A stretch of 44,701 nucleotides of DNA from Microbacteriaceae bacterium (lineage in GTDB: Bacteria > Actinomycetota > Actinomycetes > Actinomycetales > Microbacteriaceae). The notes beneath the pieces are model-generated. The model saw nothing but the letters and a program-made list of their open reading frames with translations. It did no database searches and was not told the origin of the DNA. The position numbers and the translations under genes were made by a program. Positions 35,950 to 44,701 of the stretch are shown here, piece after piece. The stretch lies in assembly GCA_025465035.1 (NCBI GenBank), contig JAODMH010000191.1, forward strand, positions 1 through 44,701, read 5' to 3'. Each line of letters opens with the position of its first letter. Positions within the stretch are counted from its first letter, which is position 1.

Positions 35950-35971
35950 CGGATGCCTAGAACGGCATCCG
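35950..35971. terminator. Hairpin between thrB and rho
   Basis: CGGATGCC (35950-35957) pairs with GGCATCCG (35964-35971) around a six-base loop TAGAAC. No T-run follows. It may end the thrB transcript, or be part of the rho leader. Confidence 0.5.
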
Positions 35972-36020
35972 AACGGCCCGGTGGAAGGCGTGAACGACAA
36001 GCTCTCCCGCAAACTCACGT

Positions 36021-36063
36021 CGTACCTGTCAGGTACGGCTCTTGCGAGGGGAAAGGAACCCTC
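36021..36063 (+). promoter_or_regulatory. Structured leader in front of rho
   Basis: Two hairpins precede the GTG start of rho: CGTACCT/AGGTACG (36021-36027 with 36031-36037, loop GTC) and GAGGG/CCCTC (36046-36050 with 36059-36063). The loop of the second, GAAAGGAA, contains the probable ribosome site of rho, so folding could limit translation. Rho autoregulation through its leader is known in E. coli; here it is an inference. Confidence 0.5.
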
Positions 36064-36066
36064 TTA

Positions 36067-38142
<2,076 letters not shown>

Positions 38143-38163
38143 GCGCAGATGGAGGGTTCTGGC

Positions 38164-39246
38164 ATGTTCGAGTCAGTAAAGACCTTGCTGGCCGAACATG
38201 AAGGACTTCAGGAACAGCTCGCTGATCCCGAACTCCACTCGAACCCGGCCAGGTCCAAAAAGGTCAACCGACGGTACGCGGAGCTCAGCCGCATCGTGGA
38301 TGCCTACAACCGGTGGGTGAAGCTCACCGACGACTTCGAGGCGGCGACCGAGATGGCGGCGGAGGACGCCTCGTTCGCCGAGGAGCTCCCGAAGATCAAG
38401 GCGGAGCTCGACGTCATGGAGGAGCGCCTTCGCAGGCTGCTCATTCCGCGCGACGAGAACGACGGCCGCGACGTGATCATGGAGATCAAGATGGGGGAGG
38501 GCGGGGCAGAGTCCGCCCTCTTCGCTGCCGACCTCCTGCGCATGTATCTGCACTATGCCGAGTCGAAGAAGTGGAAGACGGAGATCCTCGAACAGACCCA
38601 GAGCGATCTGGGCGGCTACAAGGACGTGCAGCTCGCCATCAAGGGGAACTCGACGGACCCGGCGGAGGGCGTCTGGGCGCACCTCAAGTACGAGGGCGGC
38701 GTGCACCGCGTGCAGCGCGTGCCGGCGACAGAGTCGCAGGGACGCATCCACACCTCGGCGGCCGGTGTGCTCGTCTTCCCGGAGGTCGATGAGCCGGAAG
38801 AGGTCGAGATCAACCCCAACGATCTCAAGATCGACGTCTACCGCTCGAGCGGTCCCGGCGGCCAGTCGGTCAACACGACGGACTCCGCGGTGCGCATCAC
38901 CCATCTCCCCACCGGGATCGTGGTGGCCATGCAGAACGAGAAGAGCCAGCTGCAGAACCGCGAGGCCGGGATGCGCGTGCTGCGCGCCCGGGTTCTCGCG
39001 CGCCAGCAGGAGGAGATCGACGAAGCGGCCTCGGCCGTGCGCAAGAGTCAGATCCGCACCATGGATCGTTCTGAGCGCATCCGCACCTACAACTTCCCTG
39101 AGAACCGCATCGCCGACCACCGCACGGGCTACAAGGCCTACAACCTCGATGCCGTGATGAACGGGGCTCTCGAGCCGGTCATCCAGTCCTGCATCGAGGC
39201 GGACGAAGAGGCGCGACTCGAGGCGCTGGCCGAATCAGTGGATTGA
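38164..39246 (+). CDS. prfA: Peptide chain release factor 1
   Basis: 360 residues. The catalytic GGQ tripeptide is at 232-234 ([20 protein letters not shown]), and the conserved surroundings match RF1, which reads UAA and UAG stop codons. The start is the ATG after GGAGGG (38152-38157). It follows rho by 21 bases and is followed after three bases by prmC, the methyltransferase that modifies the GGQ glutamine. Confidence 0.96.
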   Translation: MFESVKTLLAEHEGLQEQLADPELHSNPARSKKVNRRYAELSRIVDAYNRWVKLTDDFEAATEMAAEDASFAEELPKIKAELDVMEERLRRLLIPRDENDGRDVIMEIKMGEGGAESALFAADLLRMYLHYAESKKWKTEILEQTQSDLGGYKDVQLAIKGNSTDPAEGVWAHLKYEGGVHRVQRVPATESQGRIHTSAAGVLVFPEVDEPEEVEINPNDLKIDVYRSSGPGGQSVNTTDSAVRITHLPTGIVVAMQNEKSQLQNREAGMRVLRARVLARQQEEIDEAASAVRKSQIRTMDRSERIRTYNFPENRIADHRTGYKAYNLDAVMNGALEPVIQSCIEADEEARLEALAESVD

Positions 39247-39249
39247 CCG

Positions 39250-40113
39250 GTGAGTGAAACCCCCATCGCCACCGCCCTGGCGCGGGCCGTCGAGGTGCTC
39301 GAGCAGGCCGGCGTTCCGTCAGCCGATGTCGATGCCGAGCTGCTGGTCGGGCACGTGCTCGGCATGAGCCGAGGCGCCGTACAGGCGAAGGCTGTCACGG
39401 GCGCGACGCTGGCGGATGCCGACGCGCTCAGGATCGGGGCGCTGATCGAACGGCGTGCAGCACGTGAACCGCTGCAGCACATCACCGGTCGCGCGCCGTT
39501 CCGCTCCCTCGAACTCGCGGTCGGACCCGGCGTATTCGTCCCGCGTCCCGAAACGGAGCAGGTCGCGCAGTTCGCGATCGATGCCCTGCGTGCCGCGGCG
39601 GCGCCGGAACCGATCGGAATCGACCTCGGCACCGGCAGTGGCGCGATCGCGCTGGCGATGGCGACAGAGGTCCCCCATGCGCGCGTCTACGGGGTCGAGA
39701 ACTCGCCACGAGCGTTCATCTGGACACGACAGAACGTTCGCGAGAGCGGCGCCGACAACGTTCGAGCCGTGTTCATCGACCTCGCCGATGCGCTGCCGGA
39801 ACTGGACGGCACAGTCGCGGTCGTCATCTCGAACCCGCCATACATCCCTGATGCTGCCGTTCCGCGCGACCCTGAAGTGCGACTCTTCGATCCGGAGCAT
39901 GCGCTCTACGGCGGCGAGGACGGGCTGGATGTCGTGCGGCAGGTCTCCCAGACGGCCAGGCGCCTGCTCCACCCCGGAGGCACTCTCGTGCTCGAGCACG
40001 GCGAACTGCAGGGCGCCGCCATCGCCGCACTACTGGGCGCGGACGGCTGGAACGCCATCGCAACCCATCCCGACCTCCTCGGTCGCGACCGGGCGACGAC
40101 CGCCCTCCGCTAG
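39250..40113 (+). CDS. prmC: Release factor glutamine methyltransferase PrmC
   Basis: 287 residues from a GTG start. The N-terminal helical domain precedes a class I SAM-dependent methyltransferase: IGIDLGTGSGAIALAMA (SAM loop), FVPRPETE (family-specific) and the catalytic NPPY at residues 195-198. It methylates the glutamine of the GGQ motif in release factors, agreeing with its place directly after prfA. Confidence 0.96.
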   Translation: MSETPIATALARAVEVLEQAGVPSADVDAELLVGHVLGMSRGAVQAKAVTGATLADADALRIGALIERRAAREPLQHITGRAPFRSLELAVGPGVFVPRPETEQVAQFAIDALRAAAAPEPIGIDLGTGSGAIALAMATEVPHARVYGVENSPRAFIWTRQNVRESGADNVRAVFIDLADALPELDGTVAVVISNPPYIPDAAVPRDPEVRLFDPEHALYGGEDGLDVVRQVSQTARRLLHPGGTLVLEHGELQGAAIAALLGADGWNAIATHPDLLGRDRATTALR

Positions 40114-40158
40114 CGTCAACCTTCCCTAGTCGCGATTCGCTGAGGCGTGCGCACAACC

Positions 40159-40226
40159 GTTGCGGAGGACGACACGCCGCACCGGCGCGGCAGGGTCTGC
40201 GCCGCGCCGCCGCGATCCTCCGCAAC
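40159..40226. repeat. Nested intergenic palindrome
   Basis: GTTGCGGAGG (40159-40168) is exactly inverted as CCTCCGCAAC (40217-40226). Inside it GGCGCGGC (40184-40191) and GCCGCGCC (40201-40208) form a second perfect stem. The outer arm shares GCGGAGG with the elements at 27766 and 43134. It lies between prmC and the PadR promoter; likely a REP-like element, possibly also ending prmC transcription. Confidence 0.65.
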
Positions 40227-40272
40227 TGCGCGACAGTGGGCGGGCGCATCGGGCTTGCACGGGTGCTCTAAC

Positions 40273-40298
40273 CCAAGTACTCTGGATAAAGTATTTGG
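40273..40298. promoter_or_regulatory. PadR-type operator over promoter
   Basis: A 26-base imperfect palindrome in which CCAAGTACTCT and AAAGTATTTGG match at nine of eleven mirrored positions. It overlaps a possible -10 box TACTCT (40278-40283), 17 bases after TTGCAC (40255-40260), and ends just where the ribosome site GGAGGTGA (40297-40304) begins. PadR proteins usually repress their own gene through such sites. Confidence 0.7.
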
Positions 40299-40306
40299 AG
40301 GTGAGT

Positions 40307-40984
40307 ATGTCCCGTCGACCGATCGCGAACCCGCTGGCCCTCGCTGTGCTGTCTTGCCTGTGGCAGCGCCCCATGTACCCGTACGAGATCACCACCATGC
40401 TGCGTGAGCAGGGCAAAGAAGATAGCATTCGCCTCAATTTCGGATCGCTGTACGCGGTCATCAAGTCGCTCGAGAAGCATGGCTTCATCGAGGCGACGCG
40501 ATCCGAGCGCGTGGGTAATCGTCCGGAGCGCACCGTCTATGTCATCACCGAGGCCGGTCGAACGGAAGCCGATGAGTGGCTGCGCGAACTGATCGAGCAG
40601 CCCGCGGCCGAATATCCCGCCATCGAGACCGGACTCTCGCTCATCACGATCGTCCCGCCGTCTGTCGCCATCGCCCTGCTTCGTCGACGGGTCGAACTGC
40701 TCGATGCGGACATCGCCGATCGCGAGACGACAGCGGCCTCACCGGGGATCCAGAGCCTGCCGGAGCTGTTCATGATCGAGTTCAGCTACAAGGTCGCGAT
40801 GCTCAAGGCCGAACGGGTGTTCATCGATGCATTCGCCGACCGTCTCGAACGGGGCTCTGTCGGTGGCCAGGAGATGTGGGCCAAACTGCACGAACTTCTC
40901 GCGGCGGGTCAGACCGTGGAGCAGATTCTCAAGGACTCCGCCGGCAATTTCGGGCAGGAGGTCATCGAACCACTGACTGACTAA
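40307..40984 (+). CDS. PadR-family transcriptional regulator
   Basis: 225 residues. The PadR winged helix is at the N-terminus: ANPLALAVLSCLWQRPMYPYEITTMLREQGKEDSIRLNFGSLYAVIKSLEKHGFIEA, followed by RTVYVITEAG. The C-terminal domain is the helical dimerisation part. The start is fixed by GGAGGTGA. The gene precedes a DrrAB-type exporter, the typical partner of PadR repressors, which release DNA when the exported drug binds. Confidence 0.93.
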   Translation: MSRRPIANPLALAVLSCLWQRPMYPYEITTMLREQGKEDSIRLNFGSLYAVIKSLEKHGFIEATRSERVGNRPERTVYVITEAGRTEADEWLRELIEQPAAEYPAIETGLSLITIVPPSVAIALLRRRVELLDADIADRETTAASPGIQSLPELFMIEFSYKVAMLKAERVFIDAFADRLERGSVGGQEMWAKLHELLAAGQTVEQILKDSAGNFGQEVIEPLTD

Positions 40985-40997
40985 TCCACACGAAAAA

Positions 40998-41084
40998 GCG
41001 GCCCGGATGCGCCAACACCCGAGCCGCCGAAACCCCGAGTCGTCCCGTTAGGGACCTGCGTCAACAGTTGCCTCAAGGCTCCCT
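40998..41084. terminator. Two hairpins between PadR gene and ABC exporter
   Basis: GCGGC (40998-41002) pairs with GCCGC (41023-41027), preceded on the plus strand by five A's, so its T-run is on the minus strand. A second hairpin, AGGGACCT (41050-41057) with AGG-C-TCCCT (41076-41084, one bulge), is followed by GTCATTTT and could attenuate plus-strand transcription from padR into the exporter genes. Confidence 0.5.
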
Positions 41085-41141
41085 GTCATTTTAGCGTCGC
41101 GCAGGTTTCACCGGACGGCTCCCATCAGAAGGAGCCCAACA

Positions 41142-42155
41142 ATGGCACAGACAACGACAGGGCCGGCTCTCGAGGCCGGCCAACTCATCAAGACCTATCC
41201 AGGAGGGCGCGGCAAGAAGCCGATTCGGGCCCTCGACGGCTTGAGCTTCACCGCGGAGACGGGAACCGTCTTCGGCCTGCTCGGACCGAACGGCGCTGGC
41301 AAGTCCACCACCGTCAAGATCCTCGCCACCCTCGCGCGCGCCGACTCCGGCAGCGCGACCGTCGCCGGAATCGACGTAGCACGGCATCCCGACCGGGCGC
41401 GCCGAGCCATCGGCTTCGTCGCGCAGAAGCAGGTCTCTGATCCGATGGACACCGGACGCGAGAACCTCGTTCTCGCCGGCCAGTTGCAGGGAATGAGGAC
41501 GGGGGATGCGAAAATCCGTGCGGTGGAACTGTTAGAGCGCTTCTCCCTCACCGAGGCGGCCAACCGTCTCGTCAAGACCTACTCCGGCGGTATGGCTCGT
41601 AAGCTCGACGTGGCCATCGGCCTGATGCACCGGCCGAGCGTGCTGTTCCTCGATGAGCCGACGACGGGGCTCGACCCGGAGGCACGAGCCGAGATGTGGG
41701 CGGAGATCGAGCGGATGGCGCGGCTGGAGCAGATGACAGTTCTGCTCACCACGCACTACCTCGACGAGGCCGACCGTCTCGCCAGCAGCCTCGCGATCGT
41801 CGACCACGGGCGAGTGGTCGCCCACGGTACCCCGGAAGAGCTGAAGAACCAGCTGCGCGGCGACGCAGTGATCATCGAGCTATCGACCGAAACGGATGTC
41901 GCGGCGGCTCAGCGTGCCGTCTCTCGCGTGGAGAGCCTGCGCGAGATCGGTATGGACGGGCACACCCTACGAGCACGAGCGGACATCGCTACGGTGGCCC
42001 TGCCGCTCGCCCTCGCCGCACTCGAGGATGCGAGCCTGCGCGTGCTCTCCGCCACCGTCGCCAGGCCCAGCCTCGACGACGTCTATCTCCGCCATACCGG
42101 GCGCACCTTCGCCAGGGCACAGGAAAACACCGAACTGCAGGGGAGCAACCGATGA
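41142..42155 (+). CDS. DrrA-type ABC exporter ATPase
   Basis: 337 residues. Walker A is GPNGAGKSTTVK, the signature is YSGGMARKLDVA, Walker B is VLFLDEPTTGLDPEARAEMW, and the switch His is in LLTTHYLDEADRLA. The C-terminal extension, with ELSTETDVAAAQRAV, is the DUF4162/DrrA-type tail. It energises export of drugs or other small hydrophobic molecules. Start follows AAGGAG. The stop overlaps the permease start by four bases (ATGA). Confidence 0.93.
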   Translation: MAQTTTGPALEAGQLIKTYPGGRGKKPIRALDGLSFTAETGTVFGLLGPNGAGKSTTVKILATLARADSGSATVAGIDVARHPDRARRAIGFVAQKQVSDPMDTGRENLVLAGQLQGMRTGDAKIRAVELLERFSLTEAANRLVKTYSGGMARKLDVAIGLMHRPSVLFLDEPTTGLDPEARAEMWAEIERMARLEQMTVLLTTHYLDEADRLASSLAIVDHGRVVAHGTPEELKNQLRGDAVIIELSTETDVAAAQRAVSRVESLREIGMDGHTLRARADIATVALPLALAALEDASLRVLSATVARPSLDDVYLRHTGRTFARAQENTELQGSNR

Positions 42156-42931
42156 CTACCTTCGTTACCCACACCGCGATCCTTACCGCCCGCCAGCTGC
42201 GAGCCGCAACACGGATCCCTGTGTTCCTGGTGATGAACCTGATTCAGCCGGTCATCTGGCTGCTGCTGTTCGGACAGCTGTTCAAGGCGGTCGTCGAGAT
42301 TCCCGGCTTCGGCGCGGGCGGCAGCTATCTGGAGTTCCTGACGCCGGGAATCATCATGATGATGGCCCTGTTCGGCAGCGCCTGGGCGGGCACCGTCTAC
42401 ATCCAGGACATGGATCGCGGCGTCATGGATCGCTTCCTCACCTCGCCGACCAGCCGCGGAGCCCTGATGGTCTCGACGATTCTGTACCAGGGCGTCCTCG
42501 CGGTCGTGCAGGCGCTCGTGGTGCTCGGAATCGCCTGGCTCTCCGGCGCGCGCTTCCATGGCGGGCTCACCGGCATCCTGGTGCTGTTGCTCGCTGTCGT
42601 GCTGTTGACCGCCGTCTTCTCGGCGTTCTCCAACGCGATCGCCCTGCTCGCCCGGCAGCAGACGGCGCTGATCGGCATCTCGCAACTCATCTCGTTCCCG
42701 TTGATGTTCCTCAGCTCGGCGATCATGAACACCAAGCTCTCACCGGAGTGGGTGCGGAATGTCGCGAGGTTCAACCCATTCGAATGGGCGGTGGTGGCGG
42801 GGCGTCAGGCCTTGAGCGCGGTGCCGGACTGGGCCGCGATCTGGGCGAACCTCGGACTGCTCGCCGCTCTCACTGTCGTGATGGCCTGGCTCGCCACGCT
42901 GGCGTTCCGCGGATACCAGCGTTCTACCTGA
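42152..42931 (+). CDS. DrrB-type ABC-2 permease
   Basis: 259 residues with six predicted membrane helices and the ABC-2 signature: FLTPGIIMMMALFGSAWAGTVYIQDMDRGVMDRFLTSP, then LISFPLMFLSSAIMN. It forms the membrane channel for the upstream ATPase. The start is the ATG overlapping the ATPase stop. A strong terminator hairpin follows ten bases later. Confidence 0.93.
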   Translation: MTTFVTHTAILTARQLRAATRIPVFLVMNLIQPVIWLLLFGQLFKAVVEIPGFGAGGSYLEFLTPGIIMMMALFGSAWAGTVYIQDMDRGVMDRFLTSPTSRGALMVSTILYQGVLAVVQALVVLGIAWLSGARFHGGLTGILVLLLAVVLLTAVFSAFSNAIALLARQQTALIGISQLISFPLMFLSSAIMNTKLSPEWVRNVARFNPFEWAVVAGRQALSAVPDWAAIWANLGLLAALTVVMAWLATLAFRGYQRST

Positions 42932-42940
42932 GCGGGTACG

Positions 42941-42968
42941 GAGGGGCCACCTGCAGGCGTGGCCCCTC
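42941..42968 (+). terminator. Terminator of the ABC exporter operon
   Basis: GAGGGGCCAC (42941-42950) pairs perfectly with GTGGCCCCTC (42959-42968) around CTGCAGGC. It is followed by TTGGCTTTG, a short T-rich tail. Confidence 0.8.
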
Positions 42969-43342
42969 TTGGCTTTGCGTTGCTCGCGCTCGCGCGCCTT
43001 GGAGGTGACGAGCTCTTCGAGCGCGTCGGCGTAGGCGTCCCATCACAGCGCCGGGGGCCGACGGCGATTCACCTGGTGGGCCATCGGGTGCTGAGCGGCG
43101 CGGTGGGGTCGACGTCGATGCCCGTGCCCTGGCGGCGGAGAAAACGCGTCGCGGAGGTAGTCGTTTCTGCATCCGCGAGAATGTTTCTCCGCCGTCCGGG
43201 GGCTTTTCGCCGCCGCGGATGCATGTCGCCGCCGCGGGAGGGTGTTTCTCCGCCGCGGGACTGCCGGACGTGATCGCCGCCCGGCGCTGGTCGATGGCCT
43301 CCTGGGCCCGCCGATGCTGGCCGTCCGCGCCGAACCAGCAGA
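42969..43342. other. Repeat-containing intergenic region after the exporter
   Basis: About 370 bases without a convincing gene. It contains palindrome copy B at 43134-43193 and three CCGCCGCGG direct repeats at 43210, 43229 and 43250, the last embedded in another GTTTCTCCGCC arm. The reading frames that cross it are low-complexity and Arg/Pro-rich. Confidence 0.6.
43134..43193. repeat. GGCGGAGAAA-bounded intergenic palindrome, copy B
   Basis: A 60-base element with ends GGCGGAGAAAAC (43134-43145) and GTTTCTCCGCC (43183-43193). The internal CGTCGCGGAGGTAGTCGT closely matches copy A at 27766-27846, which is 21 bases longer. Another GTTTCTCCGCC arm follows at 43244-43254. Confidence 0.7.
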
Positions 43343-43972
43343 CTAGTGCTCGGGCCGAGAGCCCACACGGTCCGCTGCGAAGTCCTCGATCGCCGCGAGC
43401 ATCGCCGCGGGGTCCGAATAGTGATGGGCGGTGATTCCCACGCTGCGGGCGCCCTCGATGTTGACGGCCATGTCATCCGCGAAGAAGGCGTCCTGCGCGT
43501 CAACGCCGTAGCGGGCGAGCACGGCTTCGAACACCTCTGGCTCCGGCTTCCGAGCACCGTAATCCGACGAGGTGAACAGGTGGTCGCCGAACACCGAGAT
43601 CAGGTCGGGCGCGAGCGTGCGCAGGTGTCGGGACGTCAGCGGCCCGTTGTTGGTGAGTAGCGTCACCTGGCCGAGTTCCGCGGCGCGCTCGACCGCCGCG
43701 ATGGACTCCCGCCACGGCGTCATGGCAGAACCGCGCACCCTCACCCAGTCGTCCTCGTCCACCATGACGCCGATCGCGGCGTTGAAGGCATCGAGATAGT
43801 CGTCGGCCGTGGCGAAGGCGCCTGCCTCGGCCGCCCACTCGCCATCGTCGTTCCACCAACGCTCCCGCAACTCCTGAAGCGAGAGACCGGTGAGCCTCGT
43901 CATGCCGGCCATGCGCACCCGCCAGTCGTAGCGGTAGAGCACCTCTTCCATGTCGAAGATGAAGAGCAGCAT
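43343..43972 (-). CDS. HAD-superfamily hydrolase with altered motif I
   Basis: 209 residues. Motif I is FIFDMEEVLY, where the usual second aspartate (DxD) is glutamate; motif II is LLTNNG; motif III lysine is in GARKPEPEVF; motif IV is FFADDMAVNIEGA. HAD hydrolases of this size dephosphorylate small molecules or remove halide. The D-x-E change could weaken or redirect catalysis. It is a paralogue of the adjacent upstream gene (same length, aligned motifs) and overlaps it by one base (TGATG). Confidence 0.85.
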   Translation of the reverse strand: MLLFIFDMEEVLYRYDWRVRMAGMTRLTGLSLQELRERWWNDDGEWAAEAGAFATADDYLDAFNAAIGVMVDEDDWVRVRGSAMTPWRESIAAVERAAELGQVTLLTNNGPLTSRHLRTLAPDLISVFGDHLFTSSDYGARKPEPEVFEAVLARYGVDAQDAFFADDMAVNIEGARSVGITAHHYSDPAAMLAAIEDFAADRVGSRPEH

Positions 43973-44601
43973 CAGTTCCCCCTGTCGGCGAAGCGCACGA
44001 TAGCATCGCGGAGGTCGCCCACTTGTGGCACACCGCCGACGTACCGCAGATGGTGGCCGGTGATGCCGACGGATGTCGCCCCCGCGACGTTCTCGGCCGA
44101 GTCGTCGGCGAAGAAGGCGTCTTCCGCGCTGACGCCGTAATGGTCCAGCGCCAGCCGATAGATCTTCTGATCCGGCTTACGCACCCCGAGCTGACAGCTC
44201 ACCAGGCGATTCTCGCCAACGATCGCGGTGACATCCGGCGCGAGCACGGGGAGAGACTCGGCGAAGGGGGAGGGGTTGTTGGAGAGCAGGGAGACGGTAC
44301 CGATGGTCGATGCGAGGGCGAGGGCATCCAGGCTCTCCGGGATCCGCGTACTCGCGAGTGCGCGCGCCTCCTGCCAGTTCTCCAGGGTGAGGTGCGCACC
44401 GGTGACACGCTCGAACTCGGCGAGGTATTCGTCAGAGGTGTTCCACTCGCCGGCCTCCGCGCGCTTCTCGAAGCCGCCCGCCCACCAGGTTTTCGCGAGG
44501 TGGTATTGGCTGGCGCCGGTGATCAGACTGAGTGCGGGGAGACGCATCCTGAAGTTGTACGCATAGAGGGTCTTGTCGAAGTCAAAGAAGTACAGGTTCA
44601 C
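43972..44601 (-). CDS. HAD-superfamily hydrolase
   Basis: 209 residues from a GTG start. Motif I FDFDKTLY is canonical (DxD), motif II is LLSNNPSPF, motif III Lys is in GVRKPDQKIY, and motif IV is FFADDSAENVAGA. The cap is the small helical type found after motif I, with a WWAGGFEKRAEAG segment also echoed in the neighbour. Substrate unknown. Its start is 100 bases from the window edge; a GATAAT box (44627-44622) may be its promoter. Confidence 0.88.
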   Translation of the reverse strand: MNLYFFDFDKTLYAYNFRMRLPALSLITGASQYHLAKTWWAGGFEKRAEAGEWNTSDEYLAEFERVTGAHLTLENWQEARALASTRIPESLDALALASTIGTVSLLSNNPSPFAESLPVLAPDVTAIVGENRLVSCQLGVRKPDQKIYRLALDHYGVSAEDAFFADDSAENVAGATSVGITGHHLRYVGGVPQVGDLRDAIVRFADRGN

Positions 44602-44701
44602 CGATTCACTTTCGTCTCTCGATTATCCCAAGGGCAGTGGCAGACCGATAATTCCGACGGCGCGGCAGCTCCCACGGAAACCGAATTGCGTCCAAGTAGG
44701 A
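44602..44701. other. Upstream region of the HAD gene pair
   Basis: No gene is visible in the last 100 bases. On the minus strand GATAAT at 44627-44622 could be the -10 box for the HAD genes; no clear -35 or ribosome site is seen before the GTG. Confidence 0.4.

Noticed and set aside
43210-43258. Three CCGCCGCGG repeats considered as a CRISPR-like array
   Set aside because: Units are only nine bases, spacers 10-12 bases, and no cas gene is present; best seen as part of the GC-rich intergenic repeats.

Overview
The window looks like a chromosomal segment of a high-GC actinobacterium, most likely of the Microbacteriaceae. The evidence is the high GC content, the frequent GTG starts, the hom-thrC-thrB / rho / prfA / prmC and argS-lysA gene orders, the long insert in Rho, the trehalose treX-treY pair, and several leaderless-type promoters (a TAnnnT box ending 6-7 bases before the start codon). 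The genus is an inference. I see no insertion sequence, phage module, CRISPR array or rRNA.

Layout. 1-4090 (minus): treX and a treY cut by the window edge (trehalose from glycogen). 4394-8546 (plus): a MarR regulator, then a TPP riboswitch heading ykoE-ykoD-ykoC (thiamine/HMP ECF importer) and a coupled P-loop kinase-like gene. 8557-16331: a carbohydrate catabolic region with glycerate kinase and a LacI regulator (minus), a divergent three-gene operon (Gfo/Idh/MocA dehydrogenase, DUF993 aldolase-like protein, TIM-barrel isomerase) behind a 28-bp perfect palindromic operator, and a convergent GH4 glycosidase plus BadF-type sugar kinase pair. 16385-19596 (minus): a LuxR-type regulator with two HTH domains and an exported FAD oxidoreductase. 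19687-22610: a membrane protein and MarR gene with back-to-back leaderless promoters, then an MFS exporter operon with its own MarR gene and a truncated isochorismatase-like ORF. 22877-26074: small unknown genes, an acyltransferase and a lipoprotein next to tRNA-Arg(CCG). 26190-28495: PNPOx-family oxidase, transglutaminase-like protein, lipoprotein.

From 28582 to 40113 the window is core metabolism: argS, an LmeA-like protein, lysA-hom-thrC-thrB (lysine and threonine branches of the aspartate pathway), then rho-prfA-prmC (transcription and translation termination). 40307-42931 is a PadR regulator with a DrrAB-type ABC exporter. 43343-44601 holds two adjacent HAD-hydrolase paralogues.

Most notable points: the DUF993 operon as a possible undescribed sugar or polyol pathway; the paired LacI sites; the kinase-like gene at the end of the TPP-riboswitch operon; the N/Q/R-rich low-complexity segment of Rho with its structured leader; the double-HTH LuxR protein; and a family of GGCGGAGAAA-bounded intergenic palindromes. 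Functions come from motif recognition by eye; no database search was run.
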